A stretch of 64,000 nt of DNA from Raphanus sativus (Eukaryota > Streptophyta > Magnoliopsida > Brassicales > Brassicaceae), in contig NC_079517.1 in NCBI RefSeq assembly GCF_000801105.2, forward strand, positions 4,836,001 through 4,900,000, written 5' to 3'. The notes beneath the pieces were generated by a model. The model ran no database searches and was not told where the DNA came from. It saw only the letters and a program-made list of their open reading frames with translations. This document shows, piece after piece, positions 11,115 through 21,951 of this stretch (its first letter is position 1; each line of letters opens with the position of its first letter). A program made the position numbers and the translations under genes.

Positions 11115-11880
11115 TGTTTCACTAAAGTCTGAAACAACGTTGCATTTTAACTATGAAAGAGAACGTCCTTGTTACGATTATTGTATTCCAACTTTTTATT
11201 TGTAGATGACATATTGTCATGTGCTGATAAATGTATGATGGTTACTATATTTTCTTTTTGCTCAGCATCAATTTTCATAAACTAAAGTGTGAATACAAGA
11301 TCTCAACAACAAGAGATTTTAACCTAACATATAATCAACGGGGATCTAATATCACTTAAGAACACTAAGATAGAGTCGATATAGTTTTTACTATAATGAA
11401 AATAAATTCATCTCACTCACTCGGTTGTTACCTGAGAGTTAGAGATAATCACAACTATTTTTGTTTTGGTCATTTCTAGTTGGCACAAAAATTTGCCCAA
11501 CGAGCTGTGGTGTTTCATTATTCGACGGATTCCTTGATCTAGAACATCGAAAGAGGGTTTGTATCTTGGCTTTGCTGAACAGGATCCGAGGCTTAGAAAC
11601 AAGTGTTCCAAATTTGGATCAAGTAGCTGGATTATTCACCACACTTCCTTGGCAGCTAGAGATCATACCAGACAATGCAGGAAATTGGCTATTTTTCAAG
11701 ACACCACCATCTCGCTACACATCGATGAACAGTGATAGTAACCGGGCCATCTGGTGAAAAAAAATATCCAATCCAAAGTATTGGTTTCAAAAGCTTTGAG
11801 CATCCATATATTACGTACCAAATATTTCTGATGGAGAATGGTGATGACCATCACGCGTGGATTCTGCACAATATCTGTCT
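11115..11880. other. Spacer between the defensin-like gene and its broken copy
   Basis: It contains a 98-codon plus-strand ORF at 11461-11757 and overlapping minus-strand ORFs. None resembles a known family, and codon use and hydrophobicity give no clear coding signal. Treated as non-coding. Confidence 0.4.
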
Positions 11881-12175
11881 TAATGATTTGGATTCTTTCT
11901 AAGCTGGAAAAATTCAAAACTGGAAATAATATTTATATTTGATTCTTTATAAAAAAGACTTATTAAATAATCTATTAATTGAGTCTATTGTTCTTTGATT
12001 ATGAACATTCTTTACATTAATAATATAATGGATTTCACTAAGAGAATTTTGGTGGTATTTGCTCTAACCATTATGTTGGGTATCTCTTCTGTTCAGTACC
12101 GTCAAAATCCGTAACTCATATCTTGTAAGATTTGGTTATAACTGCTTTTTGGTGATTTACTATTGTGAATTATTC
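11880..12175 (+). repeat. Tandem duplicate of the segment 10640-10940 (promoter plus first exon of the defensin-like gene)
   Basis: The run from 'ttgattctttat' through 'ggatttcactaagagaat' to 'gtaagatttggttataac' occurs in both places with scattered substitutions and small indels, in the same orientation ~1.2 kb apart. The downstream copy does not include a recognisable second exon. Confidence 0.8.
12028..12114 (+). pseudogene. Broken first exon of a second defensin-like gene
   Basis: The ATG at 12028 opens a near copy of the signal-peptide exon of the intact gene (ILVVFALTIMLGISSVQ). It meets TAA after 28 codons because the GAA codon of the intact gene is TAA here. The Cys at the end of the signal peptide is Tyr. 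The donor GTAAG is still present, but I could not find a cysteine-rich second exon in the following 1 kb. A dead partial duplicate. Confidence 0.78.
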
Positions 12176-13278
12176 TAAATATTATTAGATTTTGGTTTTT
12201 GTTTTTCAAACTAAAATAAATTATTAATAATAACATACATTTTTTTAAAACCATAAAAAGTTCTATTGTTATCACTGAAAATAAATAAATTTTATATAAA
12301 AAGTTATATTAATATAATATAATATATATATATATATTATTAAATAAAACTTATAGCTAGAGTTTAAAATACATTTCATTTTATATCTCATGAAAATACA
12401 AAATTAATAGTTAAAATTTTGAAACAAACTACATAAATTTAGTTATATTTTTTAAATATGGTAAAACTGAAGAACTTTATTCAGTTCAAATATTACAAAA
12501 TAAAAATGCAATAACTGGATTTCAAATACATTTAATTCTAGACAACTAATAGCTATAATTTATTTAAAAAAATAAAATAACTACTTTACAGATGGTAAAA
12601 ATACATGAAGTTATGTAATTCAATTACTAACAAAACATGTAAACTTTACATAAGTAAATTTAAAATAATTAGATTTTATTGGCAAGTTTAAAAATTGTTG
12701 TTAATATGTACTCTATATGTTAAACAAATGTTTTATGCTTAAACTTCTTTTTTATAGTAGTTATCATTTTATTTATTTTATACTTTATTAATGCATAATA
12801 TAGCAGAAATAATCATTTAAAGGGAAAAATATGAAAAACCACGCAAGTTTTCTCTTGCTTTGACCAGAGTAAATTAGTAGGTTATATAAGTGCTCTAATT
12901 CTAATATACAAATAGATAAAACTTTATATCTCGATGGGTAAGAGTTTGCCAAATTTACATGAGGTGCTCGGATCAAATATTATACCTGTTTTGGTGAAAC
13001 ATATGAGTCAAGTTTTTTGGTAACTTGACAACGAATGAGTAAAGCTATACTATAGTTAGAGAACAGTCATATAGGCTCTATAAGTAATATATATTGACCA
13101 CTATCATCAGTGGGTTTTTTTTTTTGACAAAAATCTTTTGCTTAATAGAAATAATACAATGTTCTATCCCCTAGAAAGCAGCATGAGAAAAAAAACATAA
13201 TAATATCATACTTGACTCATCATGGACTAGAGGAAAATAGAGAGAGCTTGTACATAAAGATTACTTCCGTGTCATTGC
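12176..13278. other. AT-rich intergenic stretch without a gene
   Basis: Contains a TA-rich run at 12308-12345 and a poly-T run near 13115. No gene, RNA gene or clear terminal repeats seen. Confidence 0.5.
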
Positions 13279-14215
13279 TCAACGGCTATGTTTCTTAACG
13301 GTGGGGAAACGGTTTGACCATCGAGAGTATCCTGCGGTTATGATTTCCAGAAGATCAGCATTATCCGACATATCCTGGCTCGAAGAGGATAAGCTCCTAG
13401 CAATGAATCTGGCCAAACTATCCAAGGCAACAACTGAAACTAGCCTGCTTGAGTAGAGCATCCTTCTGATGTGAAATCGAAAATCAGAGAACAGATGCTT
13501 GCAGCCACCATTGGTACCGATGGATCCTTAGTACCATCCGCCCAATGCGCCAAGGCTTCCAAAAGACAGGAAAACGTAGACAACTCCGGCGAGAATCTGA
13601 TTTACTCCCTCTTCAGAAGAAGATTCATGACGGTATCACAAGCCAGGAAGATGCTTCCATTGTCCTCACCATTCTGACCATCGGACCGGATCAGCTTTAC
13701 TAGGCATCCCATGACCGCTACATAGCCTCTTGAAGCAGCCAAGAGTTTACTTCCTTCAGCCTTCATTGTTATCTGGCAAAGCATTGGGAGCAGGAAGCAG
13801 GTTGACATATAATCCAGAAGTTCTTGGACCTGCTCTTTGCATGCATCAGGAGTTTCAGCAAGATAGCTCCCAATCACTCGCACAGATGCAAGACGATCAT
13901 TTCCTCTCTTCTTTCCATGTTCCTTCGCATCTTTCAGATACTCAGAGCACCACTCCTACTGTCTCGTTAAGCGTCTTAATCACCTTGAGGAAGACAGGTT
14001 CATCACTTAGCGCCCCTTCATTTTCACCAACGGTTGATATATACTTGATGATCTTTTCCACCAACGAAAATGCGATAGCGAGATAACGTTGCTTCAAGAG
14101 ATGCTCTTCAACAGTTGAACTAGGAGCTTCATATTTCACGTATGCAAGTTCATTGGACAAAACAGAAATCTCGACAACGATAAACAAAAATAATAATGTC
14201 ACAATAACCAAAGTG
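13279..14215 (-). pseudogene. Neurochondrin-like protein, C-terminal part, disrupted
   Basis: The minus strand encodes three consecutive blocks in changing frames. Block 1 (~14180-13945) has HLLKQRYLAIAFSLVEKII and VIKTLNETVGVVL. Block 2 (~13945-13602) has EYLKDAKEHGKKRGNDRLAS, VIGSYLAETPDACKEQVQEL and CFLLPMLCQITMKAEGSKLL. Block 3 (13601-13279) has ALAHWADGTKDPSVPMVAAS and TAGYSRWSNRFPTV and ends at a stop. Together they match, from memory, the neurochondrin family (At4g32050). Frame changes near 13945 and an in-frame stop near 13602 break it. No introns are visible and the 5' part is missing, so it may be a retrocopy fragment. A neurochondrin gene is not expected at this syntenic place. Neurochondrin proteins are alpha-helical; the plant function is little known. 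Confidence 0.62.
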
Positions 14216-14349
14216 TGAAACAATAATGTATGATGGTTACTTTATAAAACTTTTATATCTTAACTATATCGTATAAGCTTAAAACAACACTTCTAAAGTA
14301 GAACAAAGAAATTAAAATTGATTTGGAAAATTAAAAAAAAAAGCTTATT

Positions 14350-17278
14350 TTAGTTTGTTTTCTTGTCATCTTCTTGGTCAGTGATCTTCTTCGGATCAAC
14401 AGACTCATCCTCACCTCCAAAACCAAACTCGTTGACACGTGTTTTGTCCACAGGATAAACCCATCTCTGGTACAAGTATATCAAGAATATCACATCTGCA
14501 GCAACACCACCACCACATTTAGATCATCATCAGTTTTTTTCTTCTTTTGTCAATTCCAAAACTATCAAAAGAGGCATGAATCAACAAAATCTCAGAGAAA
14601 GATTGATTTGTATTATTTTACCATCTCGGAAGACAGAAAGACGGTGCAGCATTGGCATTTTGATGACAAAAGCAAAGAGATCGTCGATGATGGTGTTGAG
14701 GAACTTATAAGTCATTTGCCTCCATGGTAGATGCGCTACTGACTTTAGCTTATAGTTGATGAACAACTGAGGACACATCATTATGAACCTACAAAAAAAA
14801 AAAAACACAAACATTGATTTCACATCAAAAGAATCAAAACACATGAGAGTTTTGAACTGGTGTAAGAGAAATTTTGAAGTGTTTTTTGTTTACCAAACAT
14901 GTAGACGCAGCTCGTTAGTGAAGATAGTATCCATGAGTACCAGCTCTTGTGTCGTTCGTAGGCTAGTGAATATATGGCGAATCCCGCGACAAGGAGGAGA
15001 AGTACATAGGATAAGAATTTAATGGCCATATCATCGTACTCCTTGGTTTTGTTTCTCGCATAGGATTCACGATCGTGGAACCTCAATCTTGGAATCATTC
15101 CACTTCGATCAACCTGTAAAAAGTTGAAATATCAGAATGAAAGTGTCACTTGCTGATTTTTCTAGTTTAATGTTATTAGATGGCACCTACCTCTATGCGC
15201 ATGGCTTTCCCTATTTTCCAGAACTCAATGCAGACGCCAACTCCAGAGCTAGCCAGTATCATCCATGACGTGTCGTTGTCAAGCAGGTAGAGGAAGATGA
15301 TGAACTGACAGATGAAGTTGAGTACAACAGACTTTGCAGACAGTCCTTCCATAGATTTGTTCTTGTTCCAAAACTGGATATCTGCAGGGAAAGTAATCAG
15401 ACAATTAGATTAAGCTAATATCAAAAGGATATTAGCTTTGTGTATTTGGCGTTTTACCATTTTTGAATGCAAGGAAGTCAAATACAGAATGCAGCATCGA
15501 AACACACATTGTGATGCCCAACAGATAGGGATTGCCTTCCAAAAACACCCTCTGCAAGTATTTATAAACCACCAAAAAAAAAAAAACTACGCTCAAATCT
15601 TAGTATATAAGACAATGAAGCTAACTGAGCATAAAGGAACAGAATCAACTACCTTTAGTTCGTCGGATTCACCATCAAGCATGCTTCCATAGCTACGATG
15701 AACCTGGAAGACTGTTCAATCTGCTCAAATAGCTGCCACTTTGTCATGCTTATGGGGCTTACTTCTATGTTAAGTGGTAGCTCTGAGACTGTCTCATTGA
15801 TTGCAATCAGCTTGTCCCTTAGCAGCCAAAACTCGTTGAAGAACACCGTAGGGTAGTAGTTCACTGTAGTAGGTTCTACTTGTATGTCTGCCAATAACGT
15901 TAAGGAAAGCAAAAAAAAATGTTCTTTACGAGTTTGACTCAACTTATACAACAAAAAAAATTGTCATGGAAGATGAAACATGCAGCGGGACACATGTCTA
16001 GTGCCTTCAAATGATAAAAGAAACATGTGCCAAGGATACAAGGAGCAATATTTGGTGGTACACCATGCTGTGGATATCTGTGAGTAAAATTGAAGATAAT
16101 TAGCAAATGCCTTATAAATTCATTATTTTCATTTACCAATTATCAGAAGAACGAAGTTACCGAGTAAAGTCATCGACTAGGTTAATGGTGACATTAGGTT
16201 TCCAGTAGGATATCCATTCCACAGGGCCCTCATCCTTCAGTTCCGAGTCATGACCATCATCAACCTCCTGCGAAGTCTGCTTTGTGTTGTTAGTTCATAA
16301 GAATGTGTGCCAATAACACAAGGCTTCATAATACATTAAAAAAAACAAAAAAATCCTTATCCAAAAGGTTTCTCTAGATTTCACACACCTCAACTTTTGC
16401 CTTGGATTCAGCAGAATCATCTTTAGGATTCCCAACAGACTCTTCTTCTTATCCGCTTTCTCTTTGGCAAGTAAGTCGCAACAGCTGAAACAGTAAAAAA
16501 AAAAGAGAGTTGTCTAACGTAATGCCAACATTAAAGAATCTAACTTATCAACTCTTGTTAATTAAAAGGAACCGTTCAGTCTTACGATGCGTCCTGCCGA
16601 AGCAGTTAAGAGGTTGGTACTTCAGGATCGTTAGGATCTATAGGGAAACCAGATCGAGCAAAGAAGACATGAGCATAGAGACTTCCATTATTCTTCAGTG
16701 CCTGCAACCACAAAACATCTCAGACACAACGGAACACTAGTTAATATATATCAATTAAACTCAAAGGAAGCAAATTGAAATTAAAGAGAGAAAATAACTA
16801 ACCTCGGATGGGTAGTACTTCATTGAAAAGGTCCTAGTGCTCTCAGGCTTCCACACAGCATAAGGAATGTTGGTCTCGTGCCAAACAAGCGCACCATCAT
16901 TGCTAAAGTCATTGAATTTATCATTCTTCTCCGACAGATAAAACCACATATCCTGTTTTGTCGGAAAAAAAACGAATATACACTTTATTAGAACCTCGAA
17001 GCGAGAGAGAGAGAGAGAGAGAAGGGAATCGAATTGGAGAAACCGTACCAAGGGCTCGCCTTTGTGAAAGAGATTGGACATGAGATGAGGAGGAGCAGAG
17101 AAGGATCCACTGGTTTTTGTTTCGGCGAGAAGAACTTTGAAGCGAAGTAGCAGAAGACGGCGATTCTTATGATTCCTGTTATACTCTGCCCAAACCCACC
17201 ACCACCTCCTTGTCGCTGCTGCTGTTGCTGACCATCAGCGCCTGCTGCCGTTTCAGCTATGGCCGCTGGCGACGCCAT
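14350..17278 (-). pseudogene. CLPTM1-family multi-pass membrane protein (At5g08500-like), all exons present but frameshifted
   Basis: Twelve exons with good GT-AG borders run from the ATG at 17278 to a TAA at 14350. They include exon 1 at 17049-17278 (MASPAAIAET, FGQSITGIIRIAVFCYFASK), exon 2 at 16803-16952 (DMWFYLSEKN), and later exons with NYYPTVFFNEFWLLRDKL, SMLHSVFDFLAFKN, IEFWKIGKAMRIE, MIPRLRFHDRESYA, CPQLFINYKLKSVAHLPWRQ and RWVYPVDKTRVNEFGFGGED. CLPTM1 proteins are ER/Golgi-type membrane proteins with several C-terminal helices. Reading frame is lost at about 17085 (exon 1 is 230 nt, so it cannot join exon 2 in frame), 16620 (one extra base, then TAA), 16455, 16432 and 15707 (one base short in a T run). 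The 3' exons are clean. Either the copy is dying, or these are assembly errors. ATG 17081 would start a shorter frame but still meets the break at 16620. Confidence 0.72.
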
Positions 17279-18349
17279 AAATTCGCAGAAGAGATGCTTT
17301 GCGAATCAAAGCACTTAAAACTTTACTGACGACGAGATGTGGAAAGCAGAGTCTAGAGAGATTACTTAAGGACGTTCCTAGATCTTAAACCGAACGGTCG
17401 GTCGGTATTTATTTTATGTTTTTATCTTGGGAGAATTACCAATTGTGACTCAAAACTTGGAGTCAAACCCAAAAGAGTACCCCAACTTGGGTCAAAGGCA
17501 AAAGTAACTTAAAAGGCTATTGAAATTACAACTATCTCCTTGTGAACAAACAAAAAAACGGATTTTTTTTTTACGTTTCTACCCCTCGCAAGTCGTCTGT
17601 AAACAGACGACTTGAAAATAAGTCGTCCAGACGACTTTAAGTTAAGTCGTCTGGACAGTTATTCTTAAACATAATTTAAAAATTTTGTAAAAATATTTTG
17701 ATAAGTGAAAATTTGGAATTATGTAATTAACATATGTCTTAAGAGATATAAATTAATATATAACAAATTTCAATTGTTTTCAGCCCAGATGAGTGAAAGT
17801 AGTGAGTCATGATATTCTTTAGTTTATGTTTCATCAACATATGTTGTAGTATTGTATGTGTTCTTAGGGTTAGATTTTGGAAAGCATTAAAACCGTTTTT
17901 GAAAATTTTTAAAATTACCTAGGCGTGTTCGTTTCTGTGTATAGTAAACACTATTGAAGTATAATTTGATTTTATAACGTGGTTAGTAAGTTAATTTAGT
18001 CATTTTAGTTTAGGGGTTCATTTTAGGGTATTGGACGACTTAATATTTAGTCTTCTGTTCCAGACGACTAAATATTAGGTCGTCTGATGTACATTATCAG
18101 CCAGAATAAGTCGTCTAAACCGGACCAAACCTTAAAGTTTACCAATGTACTTTTAAAGCTAACCGGATTATTTACCCAATATATAAAGGTGATTTTTTTT
18201 TTTTTTTTTTTCATTTTCCGCGAACAGAAACCCTAACAGTTCTCTCTCACCGGCGATATCAAAGGCGATTCGAATTCCCACTATTTCCGAACAACCATCG
18301 TTCTCAACGTCGGCTATCTATCTCACTTCATTCTCACCGTTGTCGCCGC

Positions 18350-18595
18350 AGCTTCTTCTAACCCTAGCGCCGCCGATTCCTCTAAACCCTAGCGCCCCCG
18401 CTTCCACTATTTCCGAACAAACCGTCGCCCTCGCCACCGTGCTCACCAACGTTCTCACCGCCGCTTACTCTAACACTAGCTAGCACCGCCGTTTCTTCTA
18501 AACCCTAGCGCCGCCGCTTCTTCTAAACCCTAGCGCCGCCGCTTCTTCTCTGTAAACCGTAGCGCCGTTTCTCTGTAAACCCTAACGCCGGTAAG
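18350..18595 (+). repeat. Tandem AAACCCTAGCGCCGCCGCTT-type repeats in the leader of the MULE gene
   Basis: Units of about 24 bases built on AAACCCTAGCGCC plus GCCGCTTCTTCT recur about five times with variation. AAACCCTA is also the telo-box, a promoter/leader motif of plant growth genes. Position just before the ATG at 18693 suggests a 5' leader. Confidence 0.6.
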
Positions 18596-18739
18596 TCATC
18601 AAATCGTGGAAAAGATGAACATAAAACGTTGTCTCTTTCAATTTACTCATTCTCACCGTTTCACGTTTATTTTTTTCAGATCTATAACCACAATGACGAG
18701 TACTCGAACTCCTTCTGCGACTAATCAGGTCCGCTTGAA

Positions 18740-18915
18740 ATTTTTCTACTGGAAGACTTGTAAGTAAGTCGTCTGGAAAGTCTTCAACTGGACGACTTAG
18801 TACGTCCATTTGGAAGACTTTCCAGACGACTTAAATATAAGTCGTCAACTAAGTCGTCCAGTTGGACGACTTTCTAGACGACTTATATTTAAGTCGTCTA
18901 CTAAGTCGTCTGGAG
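18740..18915 (+). repeat. AAGTCGTC/GACGACTT inverted-repeat cluster in intron 1 of the DUF1985 gene
   Basis: Alternating AAGTCGTC and GACGACTT words separated by GGAAAG/CTTTCC-type spacers. Neighbouring units are mutually complementary and would fold into hairpins in DNA or pre-mRNA. Confidence 0.8.
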
Positions 18916-19852
18916 TAACAATTAAGGCCGTGATTGATTTAGCTTGTGTTCTGACTTCTATTGTTGTCTTTGATTATTTTGCAGACAAAAAGGATGGATA
19001 TTCCAGAACTCCCCCGTAGGTTATACACATTAGGGGAAGAGCCAGAACCCCACAATAGCATTTCGTATCATACGGATAACACGAAGTTGCATACTGCTCT
19101 TAGGGAAGCTCTCACTGATGCTGAATTTGAAGAGCTCAAGGAGTCGAGATTGGGAGTTTTCATCAAGTTCAAGGAGCAGGGATTTGGTTGGGCTTCAAGG
19201 CTGGTTCACCACTTGCTCGGTTTAAAGCTGGACATTAAGAAGAAGTACGAGATGTGGTGTCTCGTTGGTCCAGAACCTGCGAGGTTTTCACTGTTAGAGT
19301 TTGAAAACATCACTGGTCTAAACTGCGACTACATCGAGGACCTTGAGACACCAGAATGTGAAGTTACCCACAGATGGTTTCTTTCTGGAGATGATGGGAG
19401 TTCATCGGGAAGCTGGGCCAAGTACTGATCAGATAATAGCAGCACTGAAGAGATGCGGGGATTGGTCCAGGGAAGATCGCAAGCGACTCGCGTACCTTTC
19501 CATCTTCACTGGATTCATTGAAGGGAAAAAGTTCTCAAGCGCTACACGAGCTACTCTCGCAAGGCTAGTGATGGATTTAGAAAGGTTTGAGAATTATCCA
19601 TGGGGGAGAGTCGCGTTTAAGGTGCTGATGGACTCTTTGTGGAACAAAGATATTACTGGCTGTTACACCGTGGATGGCTTTATACAAGTTCTTCAGGTCT
19701 GGGCGTACGAAGCTATTCCGGGATTGGGTGCTAGTATTGGTCTACCCAGAGCAAACAGTCCGTCTCCACCGATTCTGGCTTACGACGGCAGCAGAGGCCG
19801 CAGATTCATGAAGCTGCTATCTTGAGTCAGGTACCTTTCCATCTTCACTTAA

Positions 19853-20172
19853 TTAAGTCGTCCGGAAGGTCTTCCCCTGGACCGACTTAGTAGACGACTT
19901 ATTATAAAGTCGTCTGGAAGGTCTTCCGCTGGACGACTTAGTAGACGACTTATTATAAGTCGTCTGGAAGGTCTTCCAGCTGGACGACTTAGTAGACGAC
20001 TTATTATAAGTCGTCTGGAAGGTCTTCCAGCTGGACGACTTAGTAACGACTTACTTATTATAAGTCGTCTGGAAGGTCGTCCAGCTGGACGACTTGTAGA
20101 CGACTTATAATAAGTCGTCTGGAAGGTCGTCCAGCTGGACGACTTAGTTGACGACTTATAATTAAGTCGTCT
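19853..20172 (+). repeat. Six-unit tandem array of ~51 bp hairpin-forming repeats
   Basis: The unit begins AAGTCGTCTGGAAGGTCTTC and ends with GACGACTTATTAT. Each unit is itself nearly palindromic: AAGTCGTC pairs with GACGACTT and GGAAG with CTTCC. Six units follow one another, the first and last diverged. The array sits in an intron, between a donor-like GGTACC near 19831 and the acceptor TGCAG at 20221-20225. Confidence 0.88.
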
Positions 20173-20874
20173 ATTTAGTATTTTGTTTCAAATATCTAAC
20201 TCGATTCTTCTTCTATTTACTGCAGACGCGTGATCAACTTTGTTGAGAAGGACATTAGTGAAATGTGGCCAAAATGGGACTCTGAGGTTGAGACGTGCCC
20301 GCGGAGAACATCATTAAGTGATGTGATCGGGACCGTGGAAGTGGAACCATGGATTGCTGGAAGTCACTGGTACAAAACCCAAGTTTTGTGACTCCATCGA
20401 AAAGAGCCAAAGAGAATGGTTTGTGGAGGAGGTGGAGGAAGACAATCAGAGACCTCGGAAGAAAGCTCGTAAAGAGGCTCCTAAAGAGGCTCCTAAAGAG
20501 GCTAGAGAAGAGGCTCCTACAGAGGCTACAGAAGAGGCTACAGAAGAGGCTAGAGAAGAGGCTAGTTTGGGTGACCAGAGAGGAGTTAGAAAACATGTTC
20601 AAGGACTTAGGTGACATGATGAAAGAGGGGTTTAAGAAGTGCATCAGGGAGATTAGGAAGATCTCCGATAGATTGGAAGCTGTGGAGAAGAAGGTTGGTG
20701 TCACCAATCAGGCTACCCCTCAAGCCCCAGAAACCGGGGTTAGTAAAAAAACACCCTACCCACAACCCCAGAAACCGGGGCAGTAACAAACAGACTACTC
20801 CTCAAAAGGATCAGCCTCCACTTCAAACCAATCATCCTACTCCTCCCACCAGACAGCCTGCTCCTCAAAAGGCA

Positions 20875-21037
20875 AAGCCTACTCCTCAAAAAGGCGAAAC
20901 AGCCTGCCTCTCACTCAACAGCCTGCTCCTCAAACTAAACAGCCTGCTCCTCAAACGAAACAGCCTGCTCCTCAAACTAAACAGCCTGCTCCTCAGACGA
21001 AACAGCCCTGCTCCTCAACGAAAAAGCCTTCTCCACA
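20875..21037 (+). repeat. Short tandem repeats encoding a Pro/Gln/Lys-rich tail, cut by the gap
   Basis: A ~21 bp unit (CAGCCTGCTCCTCAAACKAAA) recurs at least five times up to the gap. In one frame it reads KQPAPQT. Small indels in the copies shift the frame. Such a repeat may have caused the assembly break. Confidence 0.75.
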
Positions 21038-21137
21038 NNNNNNNNNNNNNNNNNNNNNNNNNNNNNNNNNNNNNNNNNNNNNNNNNNNNNNNNNNNNNNN
21101 NNNNNNNNNNNNNNNNNNNNNNNNNNNNNNNNNNNNN
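21038..21137. other. Assembly gap (100 N)
   Basis: Exactly 100 N, a conventional size for a gap of unknown length. Distances across it are not reliable. Confidence 0.98.
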
Positions 21138-21951
21138 TTTTTTAGGAAAGTCGTTTTTAAAAAAAAAATATTGTTCTTAAATCCTTCTTAGTTTAAAATC
21201 TGATTTAGGAAATCATTAAATAAATTAGGAAAAGATATGAATTGCTTAAATGTAGGATTATTAAATACTTCAGTGGCATAGACTTGTAAATAAATAGTAA
21301 ATCTTAGGGTTAATCCATATATGTACTTCTGTTTTAATAAAGTAGATGAAAATAAATAGTGTATTTGCACTGTAAAGACCTAAATTATTTACTATATTCT
21401 TATTTAACCTCTTAATTTTATAATTTACACACTCCATACCGCTCTAAGTGGATATGACACATCTACAAGGAACTGAATAACCGAACTATACAAAATCCAA
21501 ACCTAAATAATAGAAACTGAAACATAATCAAATTTTATAAGTATCTGGATGAATCTTATATTTCTATAACCAAAAAACTGAAACTGAATCAAAACACCGA
21601 GCAAAAAACCAAAATGATATCCAAATTTTAAAATACAGATTCTATAACTAAAATATCAATTATATTTAGTTTTTGAATAATTAAATATCTTTAAAATTTT
21701 TATATATAAACTGAATGACCCCAATATTTTTTACTTAAAAAAATATTTAAAATTATCCAAGTTACCCAAAAAAATTATCTGAATTACTAGATATTTAATA
21801 TAAAAATCTAAATTATATGACGTTTTTACCTATATTATTTTAAATTATCCAATAAACCAGAATTGAACCAAAGTTAAGTTAAATGAACCAAATTTTGTAA
21901 ATAAGTCAAAGATTTCTAGAAAAGAAAAAAAGTGAAAGTTGTTGTCCTAGT
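21138..21951. other. AT-rich stretch after the gap, no gene seen
   Basis: Very AT-rich with AACCAAA-type low-complexity words (21480-21900). No open frame or recognised repeat border. Confidence 0.45.

Larger units (their letters stand above)
18693..20790 (+). pseudogene. DUF1985 domain protein of a MULE element, frameshifted
   Basis: Exon 1 is 18693-18728 (ATG, 12 codons); exon 2 starts at 18985 in phase 0. The DUF1985-like region covers HTALREALTDAEFEELKESR, FKEQGFGWASRLVHHLLGLK and EPARFSLLEFENITGLNCDY, then after a frame change near 19385 STDQIIAALKRCGDWSRED, RATLARLVMDLERFENYPWG and TVDGFIQVLQVWAYEAIPGL. A later exon from 20226 reads RVINFVEKDISEMWPKWDSE, then Lys/Glu/Ala/Pro repeats (20461-20560) and a coiled-coil segment (EELENMFKDLGDMMKEGFKK, ISDRLEAVEKKVG). 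Another frame change around 20390-20560 is needed to connect these. Domain of unknown function, seen mostly in Brassicaceae transposon-borne genes. The frame breaks make an intact product unlikely, although assembly errors near the gap are possible. Confidence 0.6.
17429..21037 (+). mobile_element. Mutator-like (MULE) element carrying a DUF1985-type gene; right part lost in the assembly gap
   Basis: From 17429 the sequence starts with GGGAGAATTACCAATTGTG, followed by short hairpins of AAGTCGTC/GACGACTT (17590-17660), a leader rich in AAACCCTAG motifs, and a gene with DUF1985-like and coiled-coil/Pro-Gln regions. This combination is typical of Brassica Ulp1-carrying MULE families. The expected C48 (Ulp1) protease part is absent and would fall in or beyond the gap. 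No second end or target-site duplication could be identified, so the borders are approximate. Confidence 0.6.

Noticed and set aside
11461..11757. 98-codon plus-strand ORF in the DEFL spacer
   Set aside because: No recognised domain, and overlapping ORFs on the other strand are equally long.
19853..20172. CRISPR array
   Set aside because: Plant nuclear DNA; the repeats have no unique spacers and the units are continuous palindromes.
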